Positions 27,056 through 36,797 are shown, counted from the stretch's first letter. The stretch: DNA of 64,000 bases from Devosia sp. (GCF_017307495.1 NZ_JAFKHE010000017.1:146427-210426); one strand, 5' to 3'. The notes: a model not told the origin generated them from the sequence alone. A program made the numbers and translations.

Positions 27056-28372
27056 ATGACCACCCTTGTTTCCGCCGCGCAGGACGTGAAGTCGCGCCTC
27101 GTCGCCGAGGTCGATGCGCGCCGCGATGACCTCATCGCCCTGACCCAGGACCTTATCCGCATCCCGACGGTGAACCCGCCGGGTGATTGCTATCTCGAGA
27201 TTTGCGAATACCTCGCGCGTCGCCTGAAGAAGATTGGCTATGCCATTGAACTCGTGCGGGCTGAGGGCAAGCCAGGAGACAGCGACAGGCATCCACGATG
27301 GAACGTCGTGGCGCGGCGCGAAGGGACTCACGCCGGCGACACGGTGCATTTCAATTCGCATCACGACGTGGTCGAGGTGGGGCGCGGCTGGACTTTCGAT
27401 CCATTTGGCGGCGAATTGCAGGACGGCCGGATCTACGGGCGTGGCGCCTGCGACATGAAGGGCGGACTGGCGGCGTCGATCATCGCCGCCGAGGCGTTCG
27501 CAGCTGCGGTGCCGGACTATCGCGGGGCGATCGAGATTTCCGGGACGGCCGACGAGGAGACGGGCGGCTTCGGCGGCGTGGCGTATCTCGCTGAGCGGGG
27601 GTACTTCTCGCCGACGCGGGTGCAGCACGTCATCATCCCCGAACCGTTGAACAAGGACCGGATCTGCCTTGGCCACCGCGGCGTGTGGTGGGCCGAGATC
27701 GAGACGTTCGGGCGGATCGCACATGGTTCCATGCCGTTCCTCGGCGACAGCGCCATCCGCCATATGGCGGCGGTGTTGCGCGAGTTCGAGGACGTGCTCT
27801 ATCCGGCGCTCGGCAGCAAGCGCACCGCGATGCCGGTCGTACCGCCGGGGGCGCGCCAGTCGACGATGAACATCAATTCGATCCATGGCGGACAAGCGGA
27901 GCCAACGGATGGGTTCACGGGGTTTCCGGCACCGGTGGTTGCGCACTCAGCGCGCATCGTGATCGACAGGCGCTACCTGATCGAGGAGAGCCCGGCGGCG
28001 GTGCGGCAGGAGGTGATCGACCTGCTCGAGCGGCTCAAGGCTGAACGGCAGGGCTTCAGTTACGAGATCCGCGACCTGTGGACGATCTCGCCGACGATGA
28101 CGGATCGGGATGCTCCGGTGGTGCGCTCCGTGGCGAAGTCCATCGGCGAGGTGATGGGGGTAGCACCGGAATACGTGGTGTCGCCGGGGACGTACGACCA
28201 GAAGCACATCGACCGGATCGGACGGCTGAAGAACTGCATCGCATACGGGCCGGGGATTCTAGACCTGGCGCACCAGCCCGACGAGTGGGTATCGGTCGAC
28301 GACATGCTGGATTCAGCAAAGGTGATGGCGCTGACGCTGAACGACCTGCTGGGGGCCGATCGCGCGGCATAG
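27056..28372 (+). CDS. M20 (ArgE/DapE) family deacylase/peptidase
   Basis: A 438-aa zinc amidohydrolase of the acetylornithine deacetylase/succinyl-DAP desuccinylase family. Metal and catalytic residues are visible: H102-H103 and D104 (SHHDVV), D133 (ACDMKGG), E167-E168 (ADEETGG), and a late histidine in DLAHQPDEW. The central dimerisation domain is present. Its place just upstream of a peptide ABC transporter suggests it hydrolyses an imported N-acyl amino acid or peptide, not that it makes arginine or lysine; that is inference. Confidence 0.88.
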   Translation: MTTLVSAAQDVKSRLVAEVDARRDDLIALTQDLIRIPTVNPPGDCYLEICEYLARRLKKIGYAIELVRAEGKPGDSDRHPRWNVVARREGTHAGDTVHFNSHHDVVEVGRGWTFDPFGGELQDGRIYGRGACDMKGGLAASIIAAEAFAAAVPDYRGAIEISGTADEETGGFGGVAYLAERGYFSPTRVQHVIIPEPLNKDRICLGHRGVWWAEIETFGRIAHGSMPFLGDSAIRHMAAVLREFEDVLYPALGSKRTAMPVVPPGARQSTMNINSIHGGQAEPTDGFTGFPAPVVAHSARIVIDRRYLIEESPAAVRQEVIDLLERLKAERQGFSYEIRDLWTISPTMTDRDAPVVRSVAKSIGEVMGVAPEYVVSPGTYDQKHIDRIGRLKNCIAYGPGILDLAHQPDEWVSVDDMLDSAKVMALTLNDLLGADRAA

Positions 28373-28511
28373 GCGTTTGATGGGAAGGTGTTTCCCGGTG
28401 CGATGGAAGGTGACGACAATCCCCTCACGCAGCCGGTTCACGAGCAAGTGGAAGCAGCCTAGGATCAATGCAAGGCCGCGGGGGTAAGCGGCTCACACAG
28501 AAGGGATAATC

Positions 28512-30002
28512 ATGCGCAAATCACTGGTCGTGCTGGCTCTCGCCGGCGCCCTGGCTCTGACTACCGCGATGACGCCGGCCTTCGCGCAGGCGCGCACCGA
28601 CGTCAAGATCGGCCTCGTGCTCGAGCCGCCGAGCCTCGACCCGACCGCCGAGGCGGCCGCGGCCGTGGACGAGGTGGTCTATTCCAATGTGTTCGAGGGT
28701 CTCACCAAGTTCGCCGCCGACGGCTCGATCGTGCCGGGGCTGGCCAAGAGCTGGGATATTTCCGCGGACGGGCTGACCTACACGTTCCATCTGGTCGAGG
28801 GCGCCAAGTTCCACGATGGCACGGACTTCAATGCCGACGACGTGAAGTTCTCGCTCGATCGCATCAATGCCGAGGGGTCGCTGAACGCCCAGAAGGCGCT
28901 CTACACCTCGATCGCCTCGGTCGAGGTCGTCGACCCGGCGACCGTAAAGGTGACGCTGAAGCAGCCGGACGGCAACCTGATCTACAACCTCGCCTGGGGC
29001 GACGCGGTGATCGTTGCGCCTGAGAGCGCCGACAACAACAAGACCAACCCGATCGGGACCGGTCCGTTCACGTTTAAGGACCGTGTCGAAGGCGACCACA
29101 TCACCCTCGAGAAGAACCAGTCCTACTGGGGCACTCCGGCCAAGCTGGAAGGCGCGACGTTCCGCTTCATCGCGGACCCGACGGCCGCTTTTGCGGCGCT
29201 GCAGGCAGGCGACGTCGACAGTTTCCCGAACTATCCGGCACCGGAGACAGTGGCGCAGTTCCAGAACGATCCGCGCTTCCGCGTGGTGATCGGCTCGACC
29301 GAAGGCGAGACCATCCTGGCGATGAACAACGGCAAGCCGCCGCTCGACAACGTCAAGGTCCGCGAGGCCATCGCGCACGCGATCGACCGGCAGGCGATCA
29401 TCGACGGGGCGATGTTCGGCTTCGGTACGCCGATCGGCACGTTCATGTCGCCGGCCAATCCGGATTATGTCGACCTGACCGCGCAGTCGAACTACGACCC
29501 CGAGAAGTCGAAGGCACTGCTTGCCGAGGCCGGGATCAAGGACCTCACCCTGTCGCTGAAGCTGCCGCCGGTCGAGGGCTATGCGCGCCGGGGTGGCGAA
29601 ATCATCGCCAACCAGCTGGCGGCCGTGGGCATCAAGACCGAGACGACCAATCTCGAATGGGCGCAATGGCTGAGCGAGGTGTTCACCGACAAGAACTACG
29701 ACCTCACGATCATCTCGCACACCGAGCCGAACGACATCGGGATCTTTGCCCGGCCGGAGTACTACTTCCAGTACCACAACGCCGACTTCGACAAGATCAT
29801 TGCGGACCTGTCGGTAACGTCCGATCCGGCCAAGCGCTCCGAACTGCTCAAGGCGGCCGAGAAGAACCTCGCCGACAACTACGCGGTGGGCTTCCTGTTC
29901 GAGCTCGCCAAGGTCGGCGTCGAGAATGCGAAGCTACAGGGCATGTGGGCGAACGCCCCGACGCAGGCGACCGACATCACCGCGGTCTCGTGGGCGGAAT
30001 AG
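28512..30002 (+). CDS. peptide ABC transporter substrate-binding protein (family 5)
   Basis: A 496-aa periplasmic DppA/OppA-type protein with signal peptide MRKSLVVLALAGALALTTAMTPAFAQA. Family stretches include LEPPSLDPTAEAAAAVDEVVYSNVFEGL (residues about 36-63), LAKSWDISADGLTYTFHL, and a C-terminal lobe ending AVSWAE. It delivers ligand to the permeases encoded downstream. A palindromic repeat lies 70 nt after its stop. No cysteine lipobox is present, so it is free in the periplasm. Confidence 0.94.
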   Translation: MRKSLVVLALAGALALTTAMTPAFAQARTDVKIGLVLEPPSLDPTAEAAAAVDEVVYSNVFEGLTKFAADGSIVPGLAKSWDISADGLTYTFHLVEGAKFHDGTDFNADDVKFSLDRINAEGSLNAQKALYTSIASVEVVDPATVKVTLKQPDGNLIYNLAWGDAVIVAPESADNNKTNPIGTGPFTFKDRVEGDHITLEKNQSYWGTPAKLEGATFRFIADPTAAFAALQAGDVDSFPNYPAPETVAQFQNDPRFRVVIGSTEGETILAMNNGKPPLDNVKVREAIAHAIDRQAIIDGAMFGFGTPIGTFMSPANPDYVDLTAQSNYDPEKSKALLAEAGIKDLTLSLKLPPVEGYARRGGEIIANQLAAVGIKTETTNLEWAQWLSEVFTDKNYDLTIISHTEPNDIGIFARPEYYFQYHNADFDKIIADLSVTSDPAKRSELLKAAEKNLADNYAVGFLFELAKVGVENAKLQGMWANAPTQATDITAVSWAE

Positions 30003-30072
30003 GGTACGAGGGGCGGGTGAAGACCCGCCCCGATTCTTGCGATTGACCGTCAGCTCCCGCAACACACTCGGT

Positions 30073-30150
30073 GTCATCCCTGCGCAAGCAGGGATCCATT
30101 TCGCCTCCCGAGCGGGCTGCGAGCTGGATCCCTGCTTGCGCAGGGATGAC
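30073..30150. repeat. palindromic repeat inside the first peptide-transport operon
   Basis: Two 26-nt units (30073-30098 and 30125-30150) are exact inverted copies with outer ends GTCATCCC and GGGATGAC. Each also has an internal hairpin (CCCTGC GCAA GCAGGG). Together they can form a 26-bp stem with a 26-nt loop. It lies between the binding-protein gene and the first permease, a position where such elements stabilise the upstream mRNA in other operons. Confidence 0.85.
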
Positions 30151-30188
30151 AGCGCGTGTGGAGCGGCCGCGAGTGGAGGGCGCGCCTG

Positions 30189-31136
30189 ATGCCCTCATTC
30201 CTGCTTGGTCGCGGTATCTCGCTCGTGCTGAGCCTCATCGCGGCCTCCGTCGTCATTTTTCTCGTGCTGGAGGTGGTGCCGGGAGACCCTGCACAGTTCA
30301 TGCTGGGGCTGAATGCGACACCGGAAGCGGTGGCGACATTGCGACAGACCCTGGGGCTCGACGGGCCGTTGCTCGAACGGTACTTCAGCTGGATTTTCGG
30401 GCTGCTGCGCGGCGATTTCGGCATCAGCTACACCTACAAGGTGCCGGTGGCCGGCCTGATCGCCGACCGCATCTGGATTTCGTTGCCGCTGGCGCTCTAC
30501 GCATTGGCGCTGTCGACGCTGATCGCCTTTCCAGTCGGGATCATCGCCGCGGTCAAGCGCAACTCGCCGGCCGACGTCACCATCATGGGTGCCACCCAAA
30601 TTGGGGTCGCGGTGCCCAACTTCTGGTTCGCCATGCTCCTCGTCCTACTGTTTGCAGTGACGCTGCGGTGGTTCTCGGCGGGCGGATTCCCCGGTTGGCA
30701 CGACCCGCTGATGGCGCTCAAGGCTTTGACCCTGCCGGCGGTAGCGCTGGCCTTGCCGCAGGCTTCGATCCTCGCGCGCGTCATGCGCTCTTCGTTGCTC
30801 GACACGCTGGGCGAGGACTATATCCGCTCGGCGCGGGCCAAGGGATTGAGCCAAGGGCAGACGCTGTGGCGGCATGCGCTGCGCAACGCCCTTATCCCGG
30901 TGCTGACCATCATCGGCCTGCAGTTCTCGTTCCTTCTGGCCGGGGCCATCATCATCGAGAACGTCTTCTTCCTGCCTGGGCTGGGGCGGCTGGTGTTCCA
31001 GGGCATCACCTCCCGAGACCTCATCGTGGTCAAGTCAGTCGTGATGCTGCTCGTGTTCGCGGTGATCCTCGTTACCTTCCTTGTCGACGTGACCTATGCC
31101 CTTGTCGACCCGCGATTGCGGAGGGCAGTGCGGTGA
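30189..31136 (+). CDS. peptide ABC transporter permease (DppB/OppB type)
   Basis: A 315-aa inner-membrane permease with six TM segments (first at about residues 9-28). The family motif EVVPGDPAQFMLGLNATPE follows the first segment. The EAA loop lies at RSARAKGLSQGQTLWRHALRNALIP (about residues 213-237), which contacts the ATPase. ATG 30189 is preceded by GGAGGG; the frame extends to 30156 through the repeat region. Its TGA overlaps the next gene's GTG. Confidence 0.95.
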   Translation: MPSFLLGRGISLVLSLIAASVVIFLVLEVVPGDPAQFMLGLNATPEAVATLRQTLGLDGPLLERYFSWIFGLLRGDFGISYTYKVPVAGLIADRIWISLPLALYALALSTLIAFPVGIIAAVKRNSPADVTIMGATQIGVAVPNFWFAMLLVLLFAVTLRWFSAGGFPGWHDPLMALKALTLPAVALALPQASILARVMRSSLLDTLGEDYIRSARAKGLSQGQTLWRHALRNALIPVLTIIGLQFSFLLAGAIIIENVFFLPGLGRLVFQGITSRDLIVVKSVVMLLVFAVILVTFLVDVTYALVDPRLRRAVR

Positions 31137-31999
31137 GCGTGGTGGTGGCGACGAGCCAGCGCGACAGCCTTGTGCAGGCAGCCCTGAGGTCGCCGAACTT
31201 CCTTGTCGGCGCGATAATCACGCTGGTGTTCGTGCTGCTGGCGCTGGTGTCGTTCGTGTGGACGCCCTACGACGTGGGGCTGCAGAACATACCCAACAAG
31301 CTGAAGCCGCCGTCGGGGGACCATTGGCTGGGCACGGACCATTTCGGCCGGGACATCTTCTCGATGATCATGGTCGGCGCGCGGACCTCCATCGCGGTCG
31401 CATTCATTGCTGTGACCGTCGCCATGGTGATCGGTGTTCCGATCGGGCTCTGGGCGGCGGCGCGGCGGGGAACGCTGCTCGATGACGTGCTGATGCGGGC
31501 CAACGATCTGGTGTTCGCCTTTCCGGCACTGCTGATCGCCATCCTGATCACGGCGGTGTTCGGGCCGGGGGCGATCAACGCCATCATCGCCGTCGGGCTC
31601 TACAACATGCCGGTGTTCGCGCGGTTGGCGCGGGCCGGGGCGCTGAGCCTGTGGAACCGCGAGTTCATCATGGCCGCACGGGTGGCGGGCAAGGGCGCGG
31701 CGCGGATTTCGTTCGAGCACATCCTGCCCAACATCCTTAACACGCTGGTGGTGCAGGCGACGATCCAGTTCGCGCTCGGCATCCTTGCCGAGGCAGCGCT
31801 GGCCTATGTGGGGCTGGGCGTGCAGCCCCCGACGCCAAGTTGGGGCAAGATGCTCGCCGACAGCCAGACGATGATTTCGCTCGCACCGCATGTGGCGCTG
31901 GTGCCCGGCATTACCATCGTGCTGATGGTGCTGGGCGTGAACCTGCTGGGGGATGGCCTGCGCGACGTGCTTGATCCACGCTTGAGACGGGCCCGCTGA
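31133..31999 (+). CDS. peptide ABC transporter permease (DppC/OppC type)
   Basis: A 288-aa permease with six TM segments. DppC hallmarks are PPSGDHWLGTDHFGRDIFSMIMVGARTS near residue 60 and the EAA loop AARVAGKGAARISFEHILPN near residue 180. GTG at 31133 overlaps the previous stop as GTGA. The reading frame is open upstream to 30071, which crosses the repeat and the other permease and is not coding. Its stop overlaps the ATPase ATG by one base. Confidence 0.94.
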   Translation: MSVVVATSQRDSLVQAALRSPNFLVGAIITLVFVLLALVSFVWTPYDVGLQNIPNKLKPPSGDHWLGTDHFGRDIFSMIMVGARTSIAVAFIAVTVAMVIGVPIGLWAAARRGTLLDDVLMRANDLVFAFPALLIAILITAVFGPGAINAIIAVGLYNMPVFARLARAGALSLWNREFIMAARVAGKGAARISFEHILPNILNTLVVQATIQFALGILAEAALAYVGLGVQPPTPSWGKMLADSQTMISLAPHVALVPGITIVLMVLGVNLLGDGLRDVLDPRLRRAR

Positions 32000-33621
32000 T
32001 GGCTCTGCTCGAGATCAAGGACCTGTCGCTCAGCATCGGGCCGTTCGGCATCCTCAGGGATATCGATCTTTCGGTCGATGCCGGCGAGATCGTGGGGGTG
32101 ATCGGTGAGAGCGGCTCGGGCAAGTCGATGACCGCGCTCGCCGTGATGCAGCTCATTCCGGTGGGGGCATCAACCAGGGGCTCGGTGAAGCTCGAGGGGC
32201 GCGAGGTGCTGGGCTTGCCCGATGCCGAGATGCGCAAGATCCGCGGCGGCACGATCGGCATGGTGTTCCAGGAGCCGATGACGGCGCTGAACCCGGTCAA
32301 GACGATCGGAGACCAGGTCGCCGAGACCGCAATGGTGCATGGCGGGATGCGACGCGCCGAGGCGATGAAGGTGGCGCGCCGGACGCTGGACCGGGTGGAG
32401 CTGCCGGCCGACCGCTTCCCGCTCGACCGCTATCCGCATGAGCTGAGCGGCGGGCAGCGGCAGCGCGTCGTCATCGCCATGGCGATCGCGATGCGGCCCA
32501 GGCTGCTGATCGCCGACGAGCCGACGACAGCGCTTGATGTGACGACGCAGGCGCAGATCCTGACGCTGCTGCAGCGGCTGGTGGACGAGGATGGGATGGG
32601 GATGATGTTCATCACCCACGACCTCGGGGTGATCGCCGGCATCGCCGACAAGGTCGCGATCATGCGCCGGGGCGAAGTCGTGGAAGCCGGCGAGACCGTT
32701 GCGCTGTTCCGCAACTTGCAGCATCCGTATTCGAAGGCCTTGTTCGAGGCCTCGTCGCATATTCCGCCGCGCAATCCGCCGGCGGTGACCAGCGGGGTAC
32801 CGGTGCTCGCAGTGGACGAGGTCGTTCGGGAGTATCCGTTGCCGCGGCGCGGCCTGTTCGAAAAGCGCAAGGTACTGCGAGCGGTCGATGGCGTGAGCCT
32901 CAGGATCGAGCGCGGCGAAAATGTCGGGCTCGTGGGCGAAAGCGGCTGCGGCAAGTCTACGCTGGCCCGGGCGATCATGGCGCTGGAGCCGGTGCAGGGC
33001 GGGGGAATTGCCATTTCGGGTGAGCCGATCGACCCCAGGCGCGGGGCGACATTCGCGACGCGTCGGCACCTGCAGGTGGTGTTCCAGGATCCGTACGGGT
33101 CGTTCAACCCGCGACACCGCGTCGACCGGTTGGTGAGCGAACCGTTCCACCTGCTCGGCGCGTCGGCGCCGACCGGAGCCGAGCGCGAGAAGCGGGTGGC
33201 GCGGGCGCTGACCGAGGTCGGACTCGCGGCTTCTGACGCTAGCAAATACGTGCACGAGTTCTCAGGCGGGCAGCGGCAGCGCATCGCGATCGCGCGGGCG
33301 TTGATCATCGAGCCCAGCCTGATCATTCTCGACGAGGCGGTATCGGCGCTTGACGTCTCGGTGCGCGCGCAGGTGCTGGACCTGCTCGCCGACCTCTCCG
33401 ATCGGCTGCAACTGAGCTACCTGTTCATCTCGCACGATCTGGCGGTCGTGCGCTCGATCACCGACCGGGTGCTGGTGATGCGGGCCGGCAAGATCGTTGA
33501 GGCAGGGCCGACCGAAGAGCTTTTCCGCAACCCGCAGCATCCCTACACGCGGGAGTTGCTGGCGGCGACGCCGAACCTCGAGGCGGCGCTGGCGGCGCGG
33601 GAGAGGATGGCGGCAAATTGA
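31999..33621 (+). CDS. peptide ABC transporter ATPase, two fused nucleotide-binding domains
   Basis: A 540-aa cytosolic ATPase that equals a DppD-DppF fusion. Domain one has Walker A GESGSGKS (about residues 36-43), signature LSGGQRQR and Walker B LLIADEP. Domain two has GESGCGKS (about 313-320), FSGGQRQR and LIILDEA, where the usual Asp-Glu is kept. Each domain ends with the OppD/F C-terminal peptide-transport motif ([21 protein letters not shown]). The ATG overlaps the permease stop. It probably powers the two permeases just upstream. Confidence 0.95.
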   Translation: MALLEIKDLSLSIGPFGILRDIDLSVDAGEIVGVIGESGSGKSMTALAVMQLIPVGASTRGSVKLEGREVLGLPDAEMRKIRGGTIGMVFQEPMTALNPVKTIGDQVAETAMVHGGMRRAEAMKVARRTLDRVELPADRFPLDRYPHELSGGQRQRVVIAMAIAMRPRLLIADEPTTALDVTTQAQILTLLQRLVDEDGMGMMFITHDLGVIAGIADKVAIMRRGEVVEAGETVALFRNLQHPYSKALFEASSHIPPRNPPAVTSGVPVLAVDEVVREYPLPRRGLFEKRKVLRAVDGVSLRIERGENVGLVGESGCGKSTLARAIMALEPVQGGGIAISGEPIDPRRGATFATRRHLQVVFQDPYGSFNPRHRVDRLVSEPFHLLGASAPTGAEREKRVARALTEVGLAASDASKYVHEFSGGQRQRIAIARALIIEPSLIILDEAVSALDVSVRAQVLDLLADLSDRLQLSYLFISHDLAVVRSITDRVLVMRAGKIVEAGPTEELFRNPQHPYTRELLAATPNLEAALAARERMAAN

Positions 33622-33639
33622 TGGCCCCCCTCCCTCGAT

Positions 33640-33740
33640 CCCTCCCCTCAAGGGGGAGGGAGGCGATGTTGCACCCTCACCGCCTTTCCATATAGACCGC
33701 ATCCTCAGCTCCTGCGCCTCCCTTTCCCTTGAGGGGAGGG
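33640..33740. repeat. inverted repeat between the ATPase and aldehyde dehydrogenase genes
   Basis: CCCTCCCCTCAAGGG (33640-33654) and its exact reverse complement (33726-33740) lie 71 nt apart. The left unit also folds alone (CCTCCCC TCAAG GGGGAGG). It may reduce read-through from the transporter genes into the dehydrogenase genes. Confidence 0.7.
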
Positions 33741-33773
33741 ACTGAGGGTGGGGGTGGTGCGACGGGACACGAT

Positions 33774-35228
33774 ATGACCGACCAGAAGCTCTTCTTCGAT
33801 CCCACCAAATGCTTCATCGGGGGCCGCTGGATGGCGCCGGCGGGGGGCGACTACCTGCCGATCGAGAACCCCTCGACCGGCGAGGTGATCGGCCGGATCC
33901 CGGGTGGGCGTGCGGCCGATGTCGATGCCGCCGTGGCGGCGGCGCAGGCGGCGCTGGCCGGCGAGTGGGGCCGCACCCCGGCGGCCGAGCGCGGGCGCAT
34001 CCTGTCCCGCATCGGCCAGAAGGTGCTGGAGCGCGTCGATGACCTGGCCCGCATCGAGGCGATGGATGTCGGCAAGCCGCTCAAGCAGGCCAAAGCCGAT
34101 GCGCTGGCGCTGGCGCGCTACCTCGAATTCTACGGTGGCGCCTGCGACAAGATCCACGGCGAGACGATCCCCTATCTCGACGGCTACACGGTCTACACGC
34201 TGCGCGAGCCACATGGGGTTACTGCCCATGTCATCCCCTGGAACTACCCCATGCAGATCATCGGGCGTTCGGTGACGGGCGCTCTGGCAATGGGCAATGC
34301 CGCCGTGCTGAAGCCGGCCGAGGAGGCGTGCCTGACGGCGATCGCGTTTGCCAAGATCGCAGAAGAGGCCGGGCTGCCCGCCGGGGCGCTGAACGTCGTG
34401 CCGGGGCTGGGCGAGGAAGCCGGCGCCGCGCTGACGGCGCATCCGGGAGTGAACCACATCTCGTTCACCGGCTCGGTGGGCGTGGGCCGGCTTATCCAGC
34501 ATGCCGCGGCCGAGAATGTCGTGCCGGTGACGCTGGAGCTGGGCGGAAAGTCGCCGCAACTGGTGTTCGAGGATGCCGATCTCGAGCGGGCGCTGCCGTT
34601 CCTCGTCAACGCCGGCATCCAGAATGCCGGGCAGACTTGTTCGGCCAGCTCGCGTATCCTCGTGCATCGGTCGATCCACGATCAGGTGCTGGAGCGGATG
34701 GCTGCGCGATACAACGCGCTAAAGGTGGGGCCGGCAGTGGCCGATCTCGATCTCGGGCCGCTGGTCTCGGAACGCCAGAAGGAGATCGTGGGCGGATTCC
34801 TCGGCGATCTGGGCGGTGGAGAGATCGTCGGGCAGGGAGACATCGTCGCTGAGGCGCCGCGAGGCGGCCACTACCAGGCGCCGACGCTGGTCGCCAACGT
34901 GCGGCCGGACAACCGGCTGGCGCAGGACGAGATTTTCGGGCCGGTGCAGGTGGTGATCCCGTTCGAGGATGAAGCTGACGCCGTGGCGATCGCGAACGGC
35001 ACCGACTTCGGTCTCGTCGCCGGCGTCTGGACCCGCGACGGCGGTCGACAGATGCGGATGGCCAAGGCTATCAAGACCGGGCAGGTGTTCCTCAACAACT
35101 ACGGTGCCGGTGGCGGCGTGGAGCTGCCGTTCGGCGGCGTGGGGAAATCCGGGCACGGCCGCGAGAAAGGGTTCGAGGCGCTCTACGGCTTCTCGGTGTT
35201 GAAGACAGTGGCCGCGTGGCATGGGTGA
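33774..35228 (+). CDS. aldehyde dehydrogenase family protein
   Basis: A 484-aa NAD(P)-dependent aldehyde dehydrogenase. The cofactor region VIPWNYPMQII (about residues 154-164), SFTGSVGVGRLI (about 228-239), the catalytic glutamate in VTLELGGKSPQ (about residue 254) and the catalytic cysteine in NAGQTCSASSR (about 288) are intact, as is DEIFGPVQ. The closest-looking classes are betaine/aminobutyraldehyde types, but the substrate is unknown. ATG 33774 begins MTDQKLFFDPTKC. Its stop overlaps the start region of the SDR gene. Confidence 0.92.
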   Translation: MTDQKLFFDPTKCFIGGRWMAPAGGDYLPIENPSTGEVIGRIPGGRAADVDAAVAAAQAALAGEWGRTPAAERGRILSRIGQKVLERVDDLARIEAMDVGKPLKQAKADALALARYLEFYGGACDKIHGETIPYLDGYTVYTLREPHGVTAHVIPWNYPMQIIGRSVTGALAMGNAAVLKPAEEACLTAIAFAKIAEEAGLPAGALNVVPGLGEEAGAALTAHPGVNHISFTGSVGVGRLIQHAAAENVVPVTLELGGKSPQLVFEDADLERALPFLVNAGIQNAGQTCSASSRILVHRSIHDQVLERMAARYNALKVGPAVADLDLGPLVSERQKEIVGGFLGDLGGGEIVGQGDIVAEAPRGGHYQAPTLVANVRPDNRLAQDEIFGPVQVVIPFEDEADAVAIANGTDFGLVAGVWTRDGGRQMRMAKAIKTGQVFLNNYGAGGGVELPFGGVGKSGHGREKGFEALYGFSVLKTVAAWHG

Positions 35229-35232
35229 GATG

Positions 35233-35973
35233 ATGAGACTGGCAGGCAAGGTCGCCATTGTGACGGGCGGCGCATCGGGGTTCGGCGCAGGCATTGTGCG
35301 CAAGTTCGCGGCCGAGGGTGCACGGGTGCTGATCGCGGACATCAACCTCGAAGGGGCCGAAGCGCTGGCGCGCGAGCTTGGGCAGAAGGCCGGGCATGTC
35401 GATGTCAGCAAGGACGCGAGCGTCAATCAGTTGGCGGCGGCGGCACTGATGGCCTTCGGCAAGGTCGACATTCTCGTGAACAATGCCGGCGTTTCGCACC
35501 TGCCGGCGCCGCTGGACGAGATTTCCGAGGCGGATTTCGACCGGGTGTTCAATGTGAACATGAAGTCGGTCTACCTGACCGCGCGCCATCTCGTGCCGCA
35601 TTTCAAGGCGCGGAAGACCGGGGCGATCCTCAACGTGGCGTCGACGGCGGCGGTGAGCCCGCGGCCGCGGCTCAGCTGGTACAATGCGTCCAAGGGCTGG
35701 ATGGTGACGGCGACCAAGTCGATGGCGGTGGAGCTGGCGCCGATGGGCGTGCGGGTCAACGCGATCAACCCGGTGGCAGGCGAGACGCCGCTGCTTAAGA
35801 CGTTCATGGGCGAAGACACGCCGGAGATGCGGGCCAAGTTCCTGTCGACGATTCCGCTCGGCCGCTTCTCGACCCCCGAGGACATGGGCAACGCAGCGTG
35901 CTTCCTGTGCTCGGACGAGGCCTCGATGATCACTGGCGTGGCGCTGGAAGTCGATGGCGGTCGGGTGATCTAG
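35233..35973 (+). CDS. SDR family oxidoreductase
   Basis: A 246-aa short-chain dehydrogenase. TGGASGFGAGI is the cofactor motif (about residues 11-21), NNAGVSH comes near 84, and the catalytic set is S (ASTAAVS), Y (WYNASKG) and K. ATGs at 35221, 35230 and 35233 are in frame; MRLAGKVAIVTGGA fits the family start and GGTGAG precedes it. It overlaps the aldehyde dehydrogenase end if the earlier ATG is used. Together they could oxidise an alcohol through an aldehyde to an acid. Confidence 0.88.
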   Translation: MRLAGKVAIVTGGASGFGAGIVRKFAAEGARVLIADINLEGAEALARELGQKAGHVDVSKDASVNQLAAAALMAFGKVDILVNNAGVSHLPAPLDEISEADFDRVFNVNMKSVYLTARHLVPHFKARKTGAILNVASTAAVSPRPRLSWYNASKGWMVTATKSMAVELAPMGVRVNAINPVAGETPLLKTFMGEDTPEMRAKFLSTIPLGRFSTPEDMGNAACFLCSDEASMITGVALEVDGGRVI

Positions 35974-36736
35974 CGGAGGAAGCCAGTGATCTCCCTGGCC
36001 ACGGCTTGCGGCGCTTCCCAGTGGAGGGAATGGGCGGCGTTGGGGATGATCGCCTGGGTGAGGCTTGGCAGCCTGACGTGATAGCCCTCGACGGCACCGG
36101 GCGGGGCGAGAAGGTCGAGATCGCCGGAAATGGCGAGCACACGGTCGAGAGATCGGTTGGCGTCGCATGATCCAGCGCGGCGACCTGGCGGGCGAAGTCG
36201 CCGGGCGACTGGCGGTGGGGATAAGCCGCGGAGGCCGCCGCGGCATTGGCCACGGTCTCTTCGCTCCTGAAGAACGGGGCCGAGAACAGCCACTGGTACA
36301 ACAGGCGGAACCAATCCTCGGGCGGAATGGTGAAGTAGAGCCGTGAGAGGTCGCGGAACAGGACGCGCGCCTTGGCATCGATGATGCCGGTGCCGAGCGT
36401 GACGAGGCGGTTGACCTTGTCCGGGTGCGCCGCAGCAACGCCGAGGCCGAGGTGGCCGCCGAGGGAGTGGCCCACGATATCGACGGCACCGAGCCCGAGG
36501 TGCTCGGTCAGCGCGGAGCAATCCTCGATCATCTCGTCGAGCTCGATGGGGCCGTCGACCCTGGTCTGACCGGCACCGCGATTGTCGATCAGGATCAGTT
36601 GGCGGTTGGGAAGCAGGGGCAGCAGAGGTCCCCAGCTGGCGCCATCGCTGGCGGTACCGGCAATCAGCAGAATCGGGCGGCCCGAGCCGACGATTTCGTA
36701 GTGCACGCTGGCGGCGCCGTTCTGGAACTGCGGCAT
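35970..36736 (-). pseudogene. alpha/beta hydrolase with one frameshift
   Basis: The first frame runs from ATG 36736 (MPQFQNGAASVHYEI) through the nucleophile elbow GHSLGGH (Ser91) to ALDHATPTD. Near 36145-36160 the match shifts by one base and continues in another frame as SLDRVLAISGDLDLL, then IIPNAAHSLHWEAP, ending GFLR at 35970. So the catalytic Asp and His sit in a different frame from the Ser. A single lost base explains it; a sequencing error would too. Without correction the product would be a chimeric, probably inactive protein. It converges on the SDR gene, with stops overlapping. Confidence 0.82.
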
Positions 36737-36797
36737 GTCGGTATCCTCAACGCAATTGCTCAGCCGCGGCGTGGACTCACACGATGGCGGGTATATG

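Noticed and set aside
30071..31132. N-terminal 354 residues of the open frame that contains the DppC-type permease
   Set aside because: It covers the palindromic repeat and the other permease in another frame; the GTG at 31133 is the true start.
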